Source: Tubulanus polymorphus | Lineage: Eukaryota; Nemertea; Palaeonemertea; Tubulaniformes; Tubulanidae | Assembly: GCF_964204645.1 (NCBI RefSeq) | Contig: NC_134029.1 | Span: 11,400,850 to 11,460,849, forward strand | DNA length: 60,000 nucleotides | Direction of reading: 5' to 3' | Shown: one piece after another, positions 35,773 through 45,749 of the stretch | How positions within the stretch are numbered: position 1 is the stretch's first letter | How the letters are laid out: every line of letters starts with the position of its first letter | Notes under the pieces: model-generated | The model's input: only the letters and a program-made list of their open reading frames with translations | What the model was told of the DNA's origin: nothing | The model's database searches: none | Program-made: the position numbers and the translations under genes

Positions 35773-36250
35773 TGAGGAGAAACTCGCAGCTGATCCCCGG
35801 AACGACGATGTAGTAACACACGTCGATTCGTCGATGTTTACGGCTCGACAGTGCTTTTAAAATCTAAAGTAGTAAATTTCCAGTGTATCGGTAATATGAT
35901 TTGATGAGGAAAATGGGCTATTGTTAAAATCACTGTTTGAAGACCGCGACTGAATTTGAAGTCTGCGGCAATAAATTAGTTCATTTATACTTGAATTGAT
36001 AATCGAAGTGACAGTCGGCCTGCTGGTTGATTTCGGGATGAAGACTCGAAAAACATGTCGCCCCATTGAATGGGGCTAAATTTTCGATGTTTACGGCCCG
36101 ACAGCGCTTTTGTAACGATGATTCGTGAAAAAACACGCGGGCTATTTGTAGATCTCAGTGAGCTGAACGATATTATATGGATTGTATATGAAACAGTGGT
36201 AAGGTAACAAAGCCTATGTTCTTTTGGTAAAAATAGTGTGGAAGAAAATA
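35773..36250 (+). repeat. 480-bp interspersed repeat, copy 3
   Basis: Diverged dispersed copy of the 16106-16585 repeat, abutting the left edge of the large Maverick. Its (AAT)n tail runs straight into the 54-bp repeats, so it may mark the truncation point of the Maverick. Confidence 0.75.
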
Positions 36251-36256
36251 ATAATA

Positions 36257-36364
36257 ATAATAATCACGCGGATATCAATAGGGTTTTCTGTGAAATAACA
36301 GAAAACCCTAATAATAATCACGCGGATATCAATAGGGTTTTCTGTGAAATAACAGAAAACCCTA
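36257..36364. repeat. Two tandem 54-bp units each with a 13-bp-stem hairpin
   Basis: CACGCGGATATC recurs at 36265 and 36319. Each unit contains AGGGTTTTCTGTG...AACAGAAAACCCT. The pair lies directly in front of the first Maverick gene, where the left TIR is missing, so it could be a terminal or regulatory structure. Confidence 0.75.
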
Positions 36365-36368
36365 ATAA

Positions 36369-36712
36369 ATGAGTGATGATATTAAGAAGAAGCCTAGATC
36401 TGAAAAACAAGTACAGTGGGCAAAGGAGTTGGGAAAAGATCTGCAGAATTAAAAAAAGCTAAGAAAAAGAAATTAACTGATATTAATGAATCACCTGATA
36501 TTAATTCAAATAATAATTTATCTAATTCGTCTAATGCTGGAAGTAATAATAAATTATATTTTACAATTGGATTAGTAACAGTAATTATATTCTCTGGTGT
36601 AATATATAGATATAAGTATAAATCCAAATCTAATAATAATGATGATAGTGATAATGATGATAGTAGTGATGATTATAAACCTACTATACATGAAACTGAA
36701 TCTAAATTATAA
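36369..36712 (+). pseudogene. Maverick small membrane protein, one frameshift
   Basis: Starts at ATG 36369 in a TAATAAATGAG context. A basic N-terminus (KKKPRSEKQ) leads to a frameshift in the GGGAAAAG run near 36430. The second frame then has a Lys-rich run, an Asn/Ser linker, one transmembrane segment (about IGLVTVIIFSGVIY) and an Asp/Ser/Asn-rich tail, ending at 36712. A plus-strand frame opening at GTG 36416 is only the second half. A short charged protein with one membrane span beside the integrase is common in Mavericks; function unknown. Confidence 0.55.
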
Positions 36713-36730
36713 TTAATGGATTAAAATAAG

Positions 36731-37763
36731 ATGAAAAAAGAACAATATTTAAGAGACTTATATTATAATCCAGAGAGTGAAGTTTCATATTCTAGTGTTT
36801 CAGAATTATGGGATAAAATTAAATCTGATAATGAAAATATAAAATATAGTGAATTAGAATTATGGTTACAAAATCAACCCACATATCAAATCCATAAGAA
36901 AATGGATAAAAATTATTAAACAAGAAAAGTTATGGTTTCGTATATCGATCAACAATGGCAAGCAGATTTAATTGACATGAAAAACTTACTTAGATACGCA
37001 TGGTCAATTCCAATCAAAAATAAAACAGGTATAGAAGTTACTAATGCGTTCAAGTTAATATTTAAAGAAGCTATTCCAGGTAAGATACAATTTGATGAAG
37101 GTAAGGAATTTTATAATAAACATTAAAAAAATTATTATCTGATAACGATGTAGAGTATTTTTCAACACACTCAGATAAAAAAGCATCTATTATAGAAAGA
37201 TTTGATAAAACATTGAAAACTTGAATGTGGAAATATTTTACTGCTAATGAAACATATAGATATATCGATGTGTAAGATGATTTAGTGAAAGGTTATAATA
37301 ACTCTAAACATAGTTCTATAAATATGAAACCTATACAAGCTAGAAAAGAATATAATTCAGAAGTTGTTTGTAATAATTTATATGGAGCATTTGTAACGCA
37401 TGATTTCGGAGAACCTAAATTCAAAATTGGGCAACATGAAAGAATATCTAAATATCGAAAAACATTTTATAAAGGATATACTCCAAATATTACCGAAGAA
37501 ATATTTAAAATGAAAAAGATAATATTAACTAAACCTTTTGTTAATAATTAGTAGATTTAAAAGATGACGAAATATTAGGTTATTTCTACGAACAAGAATT
37601 ATCACTTGTACCAAACCCAGATAAAATAGAATACAAAATAGAAAAAGTATTGAAAACAAAAACGTTACGTGGTAAGAAATATTCTTTGGTGAAATATAAA
37701 GGGTATGATGATAAATGTAATGAATGGATTTTATCTAGTAAAATTAAAAGAATTAATGAATAA
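36731..37763 (+). pseudogene. Maverick retroviral-type integrase with C-terminal chromodomain, degenerate
   Basis: The N-terminal region (SSVSELWDKIK...WLQNQPTYQIHK) is the Polinton zinc/HH-like segment. DDE core elements are visible: first Asp in QWQADLIDM, second in QFDEGKEFYN, Glu in IIERFDKTLK. A stretch between the first and second Asp (just before YAWSIPIKNKTG) is short by about 20 residues compared with the family. Later sequence gives the PNITEEIF segment and the chromodomain signature IEKVLKTKTL...VKYKGYDDKCNEWI. Stops occur at 36917 and in the 37.22-37.28 kb part, with frame changes near 37127 and 37550. It would have catalysed element insertion; this copy cannot. The stop at 37761 overlaps the start of the next gene. 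Confidence 0.85.
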
Positions 37764-38364
37764 AGATTTATCTATATTTGAACCACATAATATGTTAGTT
37801 ACTGGAGTAACAAATTGTGGTAAAACACCTTTCATATAAGATTTGTTAGAAACTGTTTATAAGAATCATTTTGATATAATATTATTTTGCCCTACTTATG
37901 AAATGAATAAAACATATAATAGGGATATAGTTAATGTAAAAAAGTTTATTATATTAGATCCTAAAACAGTTAAAGAAAATTTAGATAATTGTATTAAAAT
38001 AGCAATTGATATTTATAAAGGATCTAATACATTATTCATCATTGATGATTGTGCAAATTTACACGATTCAAAAGTAAGAGAAAGTGAACTATGTTATCTA
38101 GCTTTCTCTGGTAGACATTTTGGCATAACAACGTGGGTTTTGAATCAAAAATATAATTCAATTGTTAAAGATTTTAGAGAAAACATTAGATTTTTAGTTT
38201 TATTCTACAATAAAGATAGAAAATCTATGCAACAATCATTGGAAGAGAATCAAATAAAACCTACTGAATTACATGATGAATATATGAATAAATTAAAAAG
38301 TAATAAAGGTTCCAAATTACTTCTGAGACTACAATTTCCCTCTGAATATAAATTTATAAAATAA
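37756..38364 (+). pseudogene. FtsK/HerA (A32-like) genome-packaging ATPase, one nonsense codon
   Basis: Starts at ATG 37756 inside the end of the integrase gene. Walker A is GVTNCGKT (about residues 17-24), interrupted shortly after by TAA at 37837-37839. The rest is open: FDIILFCPTY, Walker B TLFIIDDCA (Asp-Asp), and a conserved FSGRHFGITTWVLNQKY segment of the Polinton and poxvirus A32 packaging ATPases. Total length about 202 codons, normal for the family. It would pump the genome into the capsid. Only a single stop separates this copy from an intact frame, so it is younger or better preserved than the integrase. Confidence 0.85.
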
Positions 38365-38697
38365 AATCCTAATTTAAGCATTTATGTATTAGATACGTAT
38401 AAGATACTTATTAGATACCGTAATACTTAAAACCCCCTTTTTTAGATAAATATTATTTATACAATTTTCAACTTATTAATATATTTTTATTTTTTCAACT
38501 TATATATGAATAAGTTTGAAAGTAATAAAGGTTATGTAAATTAATACATATTAGATACATAAATACTTAAATACGTATTAAATACCTTAATACTTAAACC
38601 CATGTATTAATTACGCATTAAATACGTATTAGATACCTTAATACTTAAAACCCCCTTTTTTATTAACTATTATTATATTTAATCTTTACCTAATATA
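38365..38697. repeat. Convergent intergenic region with TACTTAAAACCCCCTTTTTT repeats
   Basis: Lies between plus-strand genes ending at 38364 and minus-strand genes ending at 38698. TACTTAAAACCCCC followed by T6 occurs twice (near 38427 and 38641), with ATTAGATACGTA-type repeats between. T-rich tracts at a convergent junction would suit transcript termination in both directions. Confidence 0.45.
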
Positions 38698-39127
38698 TTA
38701 TGTGAGTTTGTAATAATTAACATCATTTTCATCATCATTCTCCAATTCATCATCAGACTCTAACATTTTATTCAACCTATCTACCGGATCGACATAAGTT
38801 TCTTCATTATAATCTTTTTTCATCCTATCTACCGCATCATTAATAGTTACTACTTTCCGTTTCGTCCAATCTGTATCTATATTTTCTGCTTTCAATTTCA
38901 TATATGCTTTACTGTAACTATATTTTCCTTATCCTCTTTCTTAGTGTTTGACCTTAATATTTTATTTACAGTGTTTGATCCTAATATTTTATTAGCATCA
39001 GTTAAATCTAATTCATCTTTACTGAGTTCAGGTTCCTTAGATAAAAATTCACCTAATAAATCTTCATATAAATCTTTACCATTTACTTTTTTATTTGAAA
39101 CAAACTTTGTAACATATCTAAATGGGT
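38698..39127 (-). pseudogene. C-terminal part of a Maverick gene, unrecognised, truncated by a MITE
   Basis: Two minus-strand frames, 39127-38898 (FRYVTKFVSNKK...LYEDLLGEFL) and 38901-38698 (KLKAENIDTDWTKRK and an acidic end, DDELENDDEND), probably form one gene with a frameshift near 38900. The 5' part is missing because a hairpin MITE begins at about 39128; the first residues of the longer open frame are read from MITE sequence and are not part of the gene. Charged, likely helical. Position in the element would suit a capsid-associated or scaffold protein, but I do not recognise it. Confidence 0.5.
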
Positions 39128-39231
39128 GCGGTTCCTGAACTTGGCTGAAAAAGCTGAAACACTGAAACGCTGAAACGCTGAAAATAAAACAGGGAATTCC
39201 AGAAAACTTTCCATTTCGACCCGTTGTATCA

Positions 39232-40599
39232 ATGATCGACACTGCTGAATATAACCTGGCCAAATATCTCGATAAAATCATTAAACCACATATACCGTCT
39301 AAATTCATGTTAAATAGCACTTGGGAGTTCCTTAAAAAACTGAAACAATTCGTTTTTAAACCTTCTGATATTCTAATAAGTTTTGATGTAGAGTCACTTT
39401 TCACTAATGTTCCATTGAAAGAAACCATTGATATAGTTTCCGATTATATATATGCTTCCGACTCTAAACCTACATATGATCAGGCTACATTCAAAGAATT
39501 ACTTAAAATCGCAACTTCGGGTTTGTTTATGTACAATGATCGTATTTTCAAGCAAGTTGATGGGGTCACCATGGGCAGCCCCTTAGGCCCAACCTTAGCG
39601 AACTTTTGTCTTGCCCATTTTGAAAACTTGCTCCTCTCCAAAACTAATTACAAACCGACATTATACCTGAGATACGTGGACGATATTTTCGGCATATTTC
39701 GAAATGTATCCAGTTATAGACTATTTTTTGAAGAATTGAATCGCCTCCATTCTAACCTTAAATTCACTTTTGAACTAGGTCCTAATCTATTACCTTTTCT
39801 CGATACCGAAATACAAATTCCGTTAGAAACCGGTAGTGACTTTATATCTCGAGTGTACAGGAAAGCTTCCAACACAGGCCTACTTTTGAACTTCAACGCC
39901 ATGTGTCCGTATAAATGGAAAATAGGACTCATCAATACCATGCTTTTTCGTGCCTACAATATTTGCAGTGATTGGACCATCTTTTTAGAAGAAATCAATT
40001 TCTTGAAAAATCTGTTTAAATCTAATGCGTTTCCTATTCATGTCATCGATCAATGTATTAATAGATTTTTGAAATCAAAACAGAACTCAGAACCTCAACC
40101 GAAACCTGTTGAAGATGGAATTGATCTATTCATTTCATTACCGTATATTGGTAACCCGTCAATCCTATTTGCCCGAAAATTAAAATATCTATTTAAGAGG
40201 AATTTTGAAATCAACTTGAAATGTGCATTCACTACGACCAAAATTAAGAATTTTTTCTCTTTGAAATGTGCTACCCCTAAATCGCTGAAGGCTAAAGTCA
40301 TATATAAATTTAATTGTTTATGTGATATAAACACTTCCTATATTGGGAAAACTAAACGACATTTGGCCATCAGGATTAAGGAACACAGATCAAAGACTTC
40401 TGCGATTGGACAACATCTCGCAATTTGTCACACTTGTGATCAGGAATTCAGTAACAACAAATTCAAAATTCTAGACAAAGGTTCATCTGATCTCGACTGT
40501 AAAATTAGGGAGGCCCTGTTTATTAAAGCGCAACGACCCTCTTTAAATCAACAATTATTTCAAAACGGCTCATCCTTTATCCTAAATGTATTCAAATAA
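39232..40599 (+). CDS. Penelope-like reverse transcriptase with GIY-YIG endonuclease domain, 5' truncated
   Basis: The open frame encodes 455 residues with no stop. RT motifs: A, ISFDVESLFTNVPL (about residues 44-57); B, GVTMGSPLGPTLANF (about 110-124); C, YVDDIFGIF (about 142-150, catalytic YVDD). The C-terminal quarter has a GIY-YIG nuclease (TSYIGKTKRHLAIRIKEH at about 367-384, then Glu in REALFIKAQ). The frame continues upstream of this ATG to 39214, so the ATG is not the native start; full-length Penelope proteins are near 800 residues and the N-terminal part of the RT region is absent. The intact frame implies a recent insertion. The product would copy RNA at nicked DNA; alone it is probably inactive. 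Confidence 0.92.
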   Translation: MIDTAEYNLAKYLDKIIKPHIPSKFMLNSTWEFLKKLKQFVFKPSDILISFDVESLFTNVPLKETIDIVSDYIYASDSKPTYDQATFKELLKIATSGLFMYNDRIFKQVDGVTMGSPLGPTLANFCLAHFENLLLSKTNYKPTLYLRYVDDIFGIFRNVSSYRLFFEELNRLHSNLKFTFELGPNLLPFLDTEIQIPLETGSDFISRVYRKASNTGLLLNFNAMCPYKWKIGLINTMLFRAYNICSDWTIFLEEINFLKNLFKSNAFPIHVIDQCINRFLKSKQNSEPQPKPVEDGIDLFISLPYIGNPSILFARKLKYLFKRNFEINLKCAFTTTKIKNFFSLKCATPKSLKAKVIYKFNCLCDINTSYIGKTKRHLAIRIKEHRSKTSAIGQHLAICHTCDQEFSNNKFKILDKGSSDLDCKIREALFIKAQRPSLNQQLFQNGSSFILNVFK

Positions 40600-40715
40600 T
40601 TAGTTTGTAATTAAATACTTGGTTTGTAATTAGCTTAGAATTTAGCACTTGTAATTTTGTAACTTATGTTGTATATAAACCTGTAGTTTAATCATTTGAT
40701 TCACTTGTATTTCAC

Positions 40716-40753
40716 CTGATGAGGGGATATGATCCCGAAAACGTTCGTGTTAA
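40716..40753 (+). ncRNA. Hammerhead-ribozyme-like motif in Penelope 3' region
   Basis: The core CTGATGA (40716-40722), a GGGG...TCCC helix II, then GAAA (40737-40740) and a short helix III (AACG-TTCG-TGTT) ending at a TTA cleavage-type triplet fit a minimal hammerhead. Penelope-like elements are known to carry such ribozymes in their terminal repeats. Helix I pairing with the upstream sequence is weak here, so activity is uncertain. Confidence 0.55.
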
Positions 40754-41030
40754 TAAACTGTAGTTACTCATTAGAAAATGAGGTTTTTAATGTTATCGCT
40801 TCTATGGTTATTCGGATATTTGAACTCTCTTCCTAAGATCCAATTCCAGAAAAACGCTGAAATCGTGCTAGGAACCGACGATACATGTTTTGAAAATTTT
40901 TCCGGGCCCGGTGTCTGCTGCCGGGTCCTAAACCGTGCTTTAGTCTTCACCGAATTTTTTCGGGTTATAGAGATACGCCTACAAGGTCGTTGTCTTCGGC
41001 ACCCTTCAACATTTTCAACTGGCATCAGAC

Positions 41031-41484
41031 CACAATAAATAAGTTAGTAGCTTGAAGGTGCGTATGGCCGGACCATAGTAGCTAGAGTGAAGAAGAGGTC
41101 CCCCATAAATGTTGCCATAATTTCGGCAAATGAGATAGTGGTCTGAGCTCAACTTTTGATCGATTGATGGAGGACCTCATTTCCTTGACAAGAGCCGGAA
41201 TCTTCAGTTGAATCAGGAGGAACAATAATTGTTCAGGAAAAACTTCATAACATGATACTTACTAGCCAAAAATTAGTTCATAAAAACTGCATCAGTTCCA
41301 AAAGCTACCATCATGCTTCTCCAAAATGGAAAATAAATAAATACTATTTTACTTTCATTTTATTTTACTGTGCATCATGATATAAATTGTTGTTATTGTT
41401 TTATGTGCATGTATGTACCCGTATGAGCTAACAATGAAGTTTTCACTTCATTTGAATAAATTCTTAACTACAGTAATTCTGTCA
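41031..41484. other. no gene seen
   Basis: Non-coding DNA between the MITE and the LTR-like segment. Nothing recognisable beyond A/T-rich stretches. Confidence 0.4.
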
Positions 41485-41815
41485 CTAACGGGATCTTTGA
41501 ATTCCACTTGAGTGATAAAATGTTAACAAACGTCCAAGAATAAACGAGTCGCAACACACAGAGTTCCTGTCTTCAAAATTACTTTTTATTTCACGAACTG
41601 ATCTCAACGATCTAAATATTTCTAGCGGTCTCCCCCACGGTCCAAAAACCCCAGTATATATAGTCAATTCTCCAACCCATCTCATTAGCGAACGACATTG
41701 CCAAAGCCCGTTAATTTGTCGTTAGCGCAACAGCGTTGCCCATAAAAATATCATTATTCAACCGAAATAATTACAAAAGGACATTATACGTGACAGTTTC
41801 CCAGAAAAATGTAAC
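41485..41815 (-). mobile_element. LTR-like promoter segment, second copy
   Basis: On the minus strand it begins TGTTACATTTTTCTGGG (about 41813), has TATATATA at 41655-41662, then CAGTTCGTGAAATAAAAAG, giving a U3, TATA, polyadenylation-signal order. It is homologous to 7006-7215 up to the CAGTTCGTGAA point. A GTTAACA near 41530 could be the 3' end of an LTR; no primer-binding site was recognised. Confidence 0.45.
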
Positions 41816-41824
41816 ATTAACTCA

Positions 41825-41920
41825 TTAAGAATCATTATCAGACGGTCGTCACGCTACTATATAAAATAATAGTTATTTTATATAGTAAAGCGTGACGACC
41901 GTCTGATAAATGATTCTTAA
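41825..41920. repeat. 96-bp near-perfect hairpin
   Basis: TTAAGAATCATTATCAGACG and its complement at the right end enclose a second matched stretch (GTCGTCACGCT / AGCGTGACGAC) and a TATATAAAATAA core. It is a mini-MITE or foldback directly beside the LTR-like 5' end. Confidence 0.8.
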
Positions 41921-42795
41921 CGACCAATTGTTTATCAGAACTTTATAGCGGATAAATAAACAATATAAAAACAAGGTATTTCCGTGATATTTTGAATTTA
42001 TTCGCAGTTCATATTTAGCGCCATGCTCGCGAGATTATCAACAACCCGGAAATAAAATCCAAGCCCATCGCCAAACCCCTGTGGTTGTGTTGTGTATAAG
42101 CTTTAGTGAACAACAACGTAAAAGGTAAGGATGAAGCACTTTCTTGTAGTTGTTTATAGCCGGCCCACGACAATGACTGAAACACGAATTTTTGGCGGAG
42201 GAAGTCGGGCCGTACGCGCCGTACTATTTCATCCTCCGCGCCGGCCCTTGCCAAAGTTTGATTCACCTGCCTGGGCCCGGTTCCACAGTTGTGAGTTATT
42301 AGAGTTAACTCTTGAGTTAAAATCAGTTCAATTTCAATGTTTTAACCCTACTGTCTGTATCGCTGATAGATGAAAGCAGAAAAACTTAAGGAAAAACCCA
42401 GTTTATTTCAACTGATCATTAAAAAAATTACGGATCAAAACGTCGCAAGCATGGGTGACAGAATAATTAGTAGTAGTAGAAAGGAGGGTCCAACTGCAGT
42501 TTAGGTCACCTTTCCACTGTGTGGCGCTAGTGTTAATTAAGAATAGTGTTATGGTTAGGTTAGGTACATAACCATTAGGGACACCTAAATTGCAGTCGCT
42601 CCGAAAGGAGAATCTACTAGTGTTAGAACTTCTGCTGAATTCACACCAGTCTCTCGTGGGTGTAGTTAAGTCACTAGATGTTTGCTGAATGTGATTAAAG
42701 TCTTACGAGTAACAAGGTATTGACTATTGGATCCATAATCATGGTTTGATATCTATTCAACAGGTCAAATTGTTCACATTAAGTAGGCTAACATC
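41921..42795. other. no confident gene
   Basis: A frame at 42015-42266 (minus) and a frame at 42131-42373 (plus) overlap and neither resembles a known family. CTGCAGTTTAGGT near 42495 pairs with ACCTAAATTGCAG near 42580. A start region for the next gene lies at the right end. Confidence 0.35.
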
Positions 42796-44474
42796 ATGCC
42801 TAAAAGAAAAAGACGTGCTGGTGGCTTTGATCCGAAAAGGTAAGATTTCTCATGACAATTTTTGACTTGCAAGTGCTCGATTCATGTGAGTGCTGCGACG
42901 ACGTACACTATATAATTGTTACGACGATGTATTATTTTATGCCATATGTCACGACGTATTGATGAATTACCGACGACGTAAGTTTTTGCGACATCGTAAA
43001 ATGCCACCTGCCGTCTGAGAACGAGTTTCATCCTGCAGTATTTTTCCGTGCTGACAAGTATGAACAAGTCAAAAATGCAGACCCACTCAACTCCTATTGC
43101 TTTGCAAAACGTTGACTTAGTACCTGGATTTCGTGACTCTTCAACATATGATGTAAAATTTGGAAAACAATCATCTGTGTCGGTTGTCAAAAAGCAACTT
43201 TCCTTCAACTACAATGCTCCTGTGCAAAGTGAGATTGTGACAGTCCAACATATTAAAGATCGTATAAACTCAAATCAGAAGGTAAATCACTCCCAATACG
43301 TGTCAGTTTAATCAGTTCCTTCAATGTACTAAACCTTCTGTTTTTTAGCTCCACTGTGATCTAATATCAGCTGAGCTGTAAGGTTATGGAATTAGCCATC
43401 ATCCATCCATCCCTCTGTCATCACCTTTTATTTGCGTCACATTTTTCTCCATAAATTTTCTTGTCACTTGGAACATTTTGTTCACGATCTTGGTTTGCTA
43501 TCACACAATGAAGTCTTCCCTTTTCATAAAGCTATTTCATAACCCGTTTCATTTCCCTAAAATTAGCTATTTTAGCCTATTTATCATTTTGAACATATGG
43601 CGCAATCTACCCACATTTGTGCATCGTTTCCAAATCTGAATTACAGCTGGCTCTTCATGTATAATCATTGTTTCTTATGCATTGTTGTTAATTGTTTGGT
43701 TCATATACCTTCTCTCTTAAGCAATTTTTTTTATCATCTGTTTTCAGGTAAACATCATTGCTTCTGTAGTTGGTGAATACTCTGGAATTAAACGTATTGA
43801 TGTTCGTGGTACACAAATGGACAAACAGTCCTTCATTATAGCTGATGAAACACATTCGATGGAATTAATTTTATGGGGTGACCATATCAGAGAGATTTCT
43901 AAAGATTATTCATATAAATTCACAGACCTATCAGTCAGAAATTATCATGACATTAAAACCTTGACATCTACACCTTCATCATCCATTACCGAAGTTCAAG
44001 ATCTACCTCGTTTGAATTTTAAAATAGAGATACCTAAGGATAAAGTTATTACAGGTGAAACTACAGAAGTTAAAGTCTCTTAAGTCATATTCTTGTAACA
44101 ATTGCAAAACTAAAATCACAAGAACTGGTAGCAACATTTTGAAATGCAGCAACTGTGGAATGAAACAGTTACATTCTCGACTGAAATCCACCACCTGTGC
44201 TTTCTTGAATGTTATGAATCATAAGATAAGGAGTTTTGATGAGACCCTGTCTAATTTTCTTACTCCTTTGTCCAAGACTCATTTATTAGATAACCCTGAT
44301 CTGTTAGAAGATTACTTCCTTGAATGTGGACCTATCACTATTCATGTATCTCATGACAATGTAGCCAGTGCTATTGTCCTCTCTACTGCTCCCACTAGTA
44401 CATGCAGTACCATAATTTCTAACTCTGAAACTGTTGCCACTACTCCAACAAAATCATCCAAAGCTAAAAAGTAA
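42796..44474 (+). pseudogene. Spliced OB-fold (RPA-like) plus zinc-ribbon protein gene, one frameshift
   Basis: Exon 1 is 42796-42839 (MPKRKRRAGG, a nuclear-localisation-like start; donor GTAAGA). Exon 2 is 43059-43281 (donor GTAAAT). Exon 3 starts at 43748 after TTTTCAG. All junctions keep frame. Exon 3 encodes an OB-fold pattern (VNIIASVVGEYSGIKRIDVRG, FIIADETHSMELILWGDHI, YKFTDLSVRNY) like RPA1-type single-strand DNA-binding domains, and after a +1/-1 slip near 44080 a zinc ribbon (CNNCKTKI...LKCSNCG). The last part is Ser/Thr-rich with a basic end. RPA-like OB proteins are carried by several eukaryotic transposons, and the location between MITEs inside a Maverick suggests an insertion. 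It could also be a retained host paralogue; a sequencing error could explain the slip. Confidence 0.6.
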
Positions 44475-44765
44475 ATCCATACATTAAATTTGTAGGGATG
44501 AGTATGATGTAACCTTAATTGTAATCGCTGCATTTGATTTTGCAAACTGGTAGTCAAGTGCACCTTTTTACGTAATCTCATATACTGACTAATGACTTTA
44601 GAGAATCTGTCTACAGTCATATAATTGTTTTTTGTCCGTTATTTAAAAATAGGGCAACGGTGATACCTTATGCTATGTAATGCTTTATATTAATTTTCAT
44701 ATGATTACTTAATTTTGTAAGACGTTTTGAAGTTGCATCTGATCCTATATACATGTATTATTTAG
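44475..44765. other. Probable 3' untranslated region
   Basis: A/T-rich, no ORF, directly after the OB-fold gene; the MITE interrupts it on the right. Confidence 0.35.
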
Positions 44766-45049
44766 GGTTCCTGAACCTCGCTGAAAAAGCTGAAATAAAG
44801 CAACTGAAATTTCAGGGAATTGCCGAAAAACGCTGAAATCGTGCTAGAAACCGACAATACACGTTTTGTTATTTCTTCCAGGCTGCTGTGTAGTCCTGAA
44901 CCGTGCTTTAGTCTTTACCTTGATTAGATAAAGACTAAGAAGAAATAACAAAACGTGTATTGTCGGTTCCTAGCACGATTTCAGCGTTTTTCAAGAATTC
45001 CCTGAAATTTCAGTGGTTTTTTCAGCGAAGTTCACAAACCCTATTATTT
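44766..45049. mobile_element. Hairpin MITE, intact copy
   Basis: Two long inverted arms: GGGTTCCTGAACCTCGCTGA at the left and its counterpart ending TTCACAAACCC at the right, meeting near 44930 around CTTTAGTCTT...AAGACTAAG. Arms carry GAAATCGTGCTAG and GACAATACACGTTTTG. It provides the uninterrupted reference for the split copy at 39128-41030. Confidence 0.8.
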
Positions 45050-45452
45050 AGTCTCATATTCTGCTACTGATCATTTACATTGGCAGTCCTTGAATCTTGA
45101 GCAAAATACAACCATTTAATATTTTTGTGCATTTAGTAAGTCTATTAATTTGTTGTGAAGTGATCTAGGCTAAAAATGCCTACAATCATGTAATACTTTA
45201 TTTTAAATTTTATATAAGTTTAATATACTACCTCATATGCACTTGTTAATATAAATTTTTTAATGTATCTATTTGTCTGTTCAGAGATGTCATCTCTTAC
45301 TGGGATTATGTAATTCTGAATCTGATATTTTCTATAAAGAGTTAAAAATTTCTCTCATTCAACCCTTGTTCAATACTTTATTATAGATGATTATTCAAAT
45401 ATAAAACATTTATTACCCATCAAAGTATTTACTTTTTGGACAAGTAATTCCA
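45050..45452. other. no gene seen
   Basis: A/T-rich DNA between the MITE and the resumed Maverick. The right part may be the lost 3' portion of the acidic Maverick gene. Confidence 0.4.
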
Positions 45453-45734
45453 CTATCTGTTAAAACAGTCAGTAATTTCATTATAATTTAATTCTTTATT
45501 AATTAAACCTAGGACTAAATTTTCAGCACGTATTTTCGATCTAGCTCCTTTAATATATTCATTTGTTGATTGGGGTTTAGAACCAGGAACAACTTCAGGT
45601 GTATTTAAATTAGAATTATATTCTGGCTCATTACCATCATTAAAACTTGTTTCACTAAAATCAGGTGGTTGTTCATCACTTATACCAGGTTCATCTAAAG
45701 GGTCCAATGGAATATCTTCCCCACCTTCTGCCAT
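45453..45734 (-). CDS. Maverick acidic N-terminal ORF, probably truncated
   Basis: 93 residues starting MAEGGEDIPLDPLDEPG, strongly acidic, then KGARSKIRAENLVLGLINKE. The ATG is in a TAATTTTTTATTATGTAAATGG leader typical of the structural genes, which supports the start. The frame stops at 45453, and the Maverick sequence ends near there, so the gene probably continued into DNA lost at the insertion zone. No known fold recognised. Confidence 0.5.
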   Translation of the reverse strand: MAEGGEDIPLDPLDEPGISDEQPPDFSETSFNDGNEPEYNSNLNTPEVVPGSKPQSTNEYIKGARSKIRAENLVLGLINKELNYNEITDCFNR

Positions 45735-45749
45735 TTACATAATAAAAAA

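Larger units (their letters stand above)
39207..40841 (+). mobile_element. 5'-truncated Penelope-like retroelement with 12-bp target duplication
   Basis: AATTCCAGAAAA occurs at 39195-39206 and 40842-40853, exactly flanking the element; removing the element and one copy restores the MITE sequence seen at 44.8 kb. The reading frame is already open at the first bases of the insert (FRPVVS precedes the ATG), so the 5' half of the gene was never inserted, as in target-primed reverse transcription. Confidence 0.9.
39128..41030. mobile_element. Hairpin MITE, split by a Penelope insertion
   Basis: The left part (39128-39206, GGTTCCTGAAC...GCTGAAAAAGCTGAAA) and right part (40842 to about 41030, AAACGCTGAAATCGTGCTAG...CCGTGCTTTAGTCTT) are consecutive in the other copy at 44766-45049. 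Only the first arm is recognisable here; the second arm is lost or too diverged. It interrupts the Maverick gene on its left. Confidence 0.75.

Noticed and set aside
36416-36712. Separate gene starting at GTG 36416
   Set aside because: The start is a non-ATG codon inside a gene whose natural ATG at 36369 has the expected leader; it is the second half of a frameshifted gene.
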